NCBI GenBank assembly: GCA_903897565.1
Contig: CAIUCF010000020.1
Span: 1 to 10,401, forward strand
Source of the DNA: an uncultured Rhodospirillales bacterium
Lineage (GTDB): Bacteria; Pseudomonadota; Alphaproteobacteria; ATCC43930; CGMCC-115725
Direction: 5' to 3'
DNA length: 10,401 bases
Both the position numbers and the translations under genes were made by a program. Under the pieces are notes generated by a model. The model did no database searches and had not been told where the DNA came from. It worked only from the letters and a program-made list of their open reading frames with translations. Of this stretch, positions 7,973-10,401 are shown in pieces. Each line of letters begins with the position of its first letter. Position 1 is the first letter of the stretch.

Positions 7973-8767
7973 TCAGACGACGCTCGGATTGGCCGGCGTC
8001 AGTTGCATCGGCTCACCGCCGAGCGCGACGATCATCGCCGTGACATCGGCCTCAGCGGCGTCGAGACGCGTCGCATCGGTGCCGCGCAGCACCAGGCTGG
8101 TGGCGGGGCCGTCATTGGTCCACATCGGATAGGAGCCGATCTCGATATCAGGCCAGCGGTTCTGGATCGCCTCGAGATCGGCGGCGATGGTGCCTTCCGG
8201 CAGCCGGCAATTCACGGTGCGGGTCAGCACCGAAGACCCGCCGATCAAATGCTGGCGCAGCGAGCGGAACATGGCGCGCGCGATCGCCGGCACGCCGGCG
8301 AGCACGAAGACATTCTCCATCTTGAAACCGGGCGCCGCCGAGATCGGATTGTCGATCAGGGTCGCGCCGTCGGGGATATGCGCCATCCGCAGCCGCGCCT
8401 CGTTGAGCGGCGTGTCGCCATAGCGCGCCTGCAGCAGCGCGCGGGCTTCCTCGTTCAGCAGCAGCTTGACGCCGAACGCCTCGGCCACCGAGGCCGCGGT
8501 GATGTCGTCATGGGTCGGGCCGATGCCGCCGGTGGTGAAGACGTAGTCGAACTGCGCGCGGGCGTCGTTGACATTGGCGATGATGGTCGCGGTGATGTCG
8601 GGGATGACCCGGGCCTCGCGCAGCCGGACCCCGGCCTCGTTGAGGGCGCCGGCCAGGAAGGCGATATTGCTGTCCTGGGTGCGTCCCGACAGGATTTCAT
8701 TGCCGATGACGATGACACAGGCCGTAAAGACCCGCTCGTCCGACGTCGCGCTCGCTGGCTGTTCCAT
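7973..8767 (-). CDS. CinA N-terminal (MoCF/COG1058) domain protein, competence/damage-inducible protein A family, single-domain form
   Basis: The 264 residues cover only the molybdopterin-binding-like fold (MoCF, COG1058). The C-terminal nicotinamide-nucleotide deamidase domain (PncC) of full-length CinA, usually about 400 residues in all, is absent. Conserved motifs are GNEILSGRTQDSN (22-34), TTGGIGPTHDDIT (78-90), RMAHIPDGA (127-135), NPISAAPGF (140-148) and LAGVP (156-160). Related COG1058 domains have been reported to hydrolyse ADP-ribose or similar pyrophosphates, so a nucleotide-cleaning role is possible; the name 'competence' is inherited and says little about function. ATG 8765-8767 is preceded by AGGAG about 10 bases upstream. 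The gene lies 86 bases after gshA, has its own likely promoter, and leads into the SDR gene. Confidence 0.92.
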   Translation of the reverse strand: MEQPASATSDERVFTACVIVIGNEILSGRTQDSNIAFLAGALNEAGVRLREARVIPDITATIIANVNDARAQFDYVFTTGGIGPTHDDITAASVAEAFGVKLLLNEEARALLQARYGDTPLNEARLRMAHIPDGATLIDNPISAAPGFKMENVFVLAGVPAIARAMFRSLRQHLIGGSSVLTRTVNCRLPEGTIAADLEAIQNRWPDIEIGSYPMWTNDGPATSLVLRGTDATRLDAAEADVTAMIVALGGEPMQLTPANPSVV

Positions 8768-8795
8768 GCCTTATCCACTCCTGAACCCGGCTGGC

Positions 8796-8824
8796 AACCT
8801 AAGACGCGGCACGCCGGGGTGCAA
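8796..8824 (-). promoter_or_regulatory. Probable sigma-70-type promoter for the CinA-like/SDR operon
   Basis: Read on the minus strand, TTGCAC (8819-8824) and TAGGTT (8796-8801) are separated by exactly 17 bases, as in housekeeping promoters of alphaproteobacteria. Transcription would begin about 20 bases before the CinA-like ATG, leaving room for the AGGAG ribosome binding site. The gap between gshA and this gene (8768-8853) shows no hairpin followed by Ts, so read-through from gshA remains possible as well. Confidence 0.45.
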
Positions 8825-8853
8825 GTCCTCGCGCGCGCCGCGGGCAATCGGTC

Positions 8854-10221
<1,368 letters not shown>

Positions 10222-10229
10222 GGGCGGCG

Positions 10230-10401
10230 TTACCTTTGACGCGAGTCGAGTAAAGAATTGGCAGGCGAAACCGCGCCCCGCGGCGTCCCCCAGTCGCCGC
10301 GCAGCGCCTGGAAGACCGCGAGCGCTGCCAGCGCCGCCGTGTCGGCCCGGAGCACGCGTGGCCCCAAGCTTACGCGAGTAGCAAATGGAAAGCCGCGGAT
10401 G
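10230..10401 (-). CDS. rsmE: RsmE, 16S rRNA (uracil-1498 N3) methyltransferase, C-terminal end only
   Basis: Only the last 56 codons are in the window; the rest lies beyond the right edge. The reading contains LGPRVLRADTA followed by ALAALAVFQALRGDW. This matches the C-terminal signature of the RsmE SPOUT knot (LGxRILRxETA, then a short helix ending near GDW). The enzyme uses S-adenosylmethionine to methylate U1498 of 16S rRNA. The protein carries about 20 extra residues after GDW (TPRGAVSPANSL and onward), longer than many homologues, ending at TAA (10230-10232). It is followed after eight bases by gshA, an rsmE-gshA order I recall from other alphaproteobacteria. Confidence is moderate-high because only the tail is visible. 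Confidence 0.85.
   Translation of the reverse strand, partial: IRGFPFATRVSLGPRVLRADTAALAALAVFQALRGDWGTPRGAVSPANSLLDSRQR

Noticed and set aside
8801..8840. GC-rich dyads after gshA as a terminator
   Set aside because: No T run follows any hairpin on the minus strand, so there is no rho-independent terminator there.

Overview
The window is a GC-rich chromosomal segment from an alphaproteobacterium. I infer this from the gene families: a plant-type glutamate-cysteine ligase, a two-domain GlnE, an AsmA/YhdP-like protein of the alphaproteobacterial kind, and a CinA-like protein lacking its C-terminal deamidase domain. A Rhodospirillales-like source is plausible, but I cannot prove it from the sequence. 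There are no insertion sequences, tRNA or rRNA genes, CRISPR arrays or prophage genes. It reads as core chromosome.

Layout. Bases 1-1625 (minus strand) hold the N-terminal ~541 codons of glnE, which runs off the left edge. A divergent intergenic region (1626-1828) separates it from a plus-strand pair. The first of the pair is a large, single-anchor, periplasmic AsmA/YhdP-like protein (1829-5059). The second is a CHASE-PAS-GGDEF diguanylate cyclase (5056-7023). The two genes overlap by ATGA and so are probably translationally coupled. The pair is followed by an AT-rich, structured stretch and a strong rho-independent terminator (7131-7163). That 3' region may also release or encode a small RNA.

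The right half is on the minus strand. In transcription order it holds the C-terminal end of rsmE (off the right edge), then gshA 8 bases later, a CinA-N/COG1058 protein preceded by a plausible promoter, and an SDR oxidoreductase 19 bases after that. The two gene blocks converge on the terminator at about 7131-7167.

How the genes fit together. glnE controls glutamine synthetase by adenylylation. gshA starts glutathione synthesis. rsmE modifies 16S rRNA. The most suggestive arrangement is the coupling of an envelope lipid-transport-type protein to a periplasm-sensing c-di-GMP synthase. The CinA-like/SDR pair may be a small metabolic operon with nucleotide or NAD-linked chemistry. I see no convincing unknown multi-gene system. 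The best leads are the coupled AsmA-like/diguanylate cyclase operon and the structured RNA candidate at 7066-7163.
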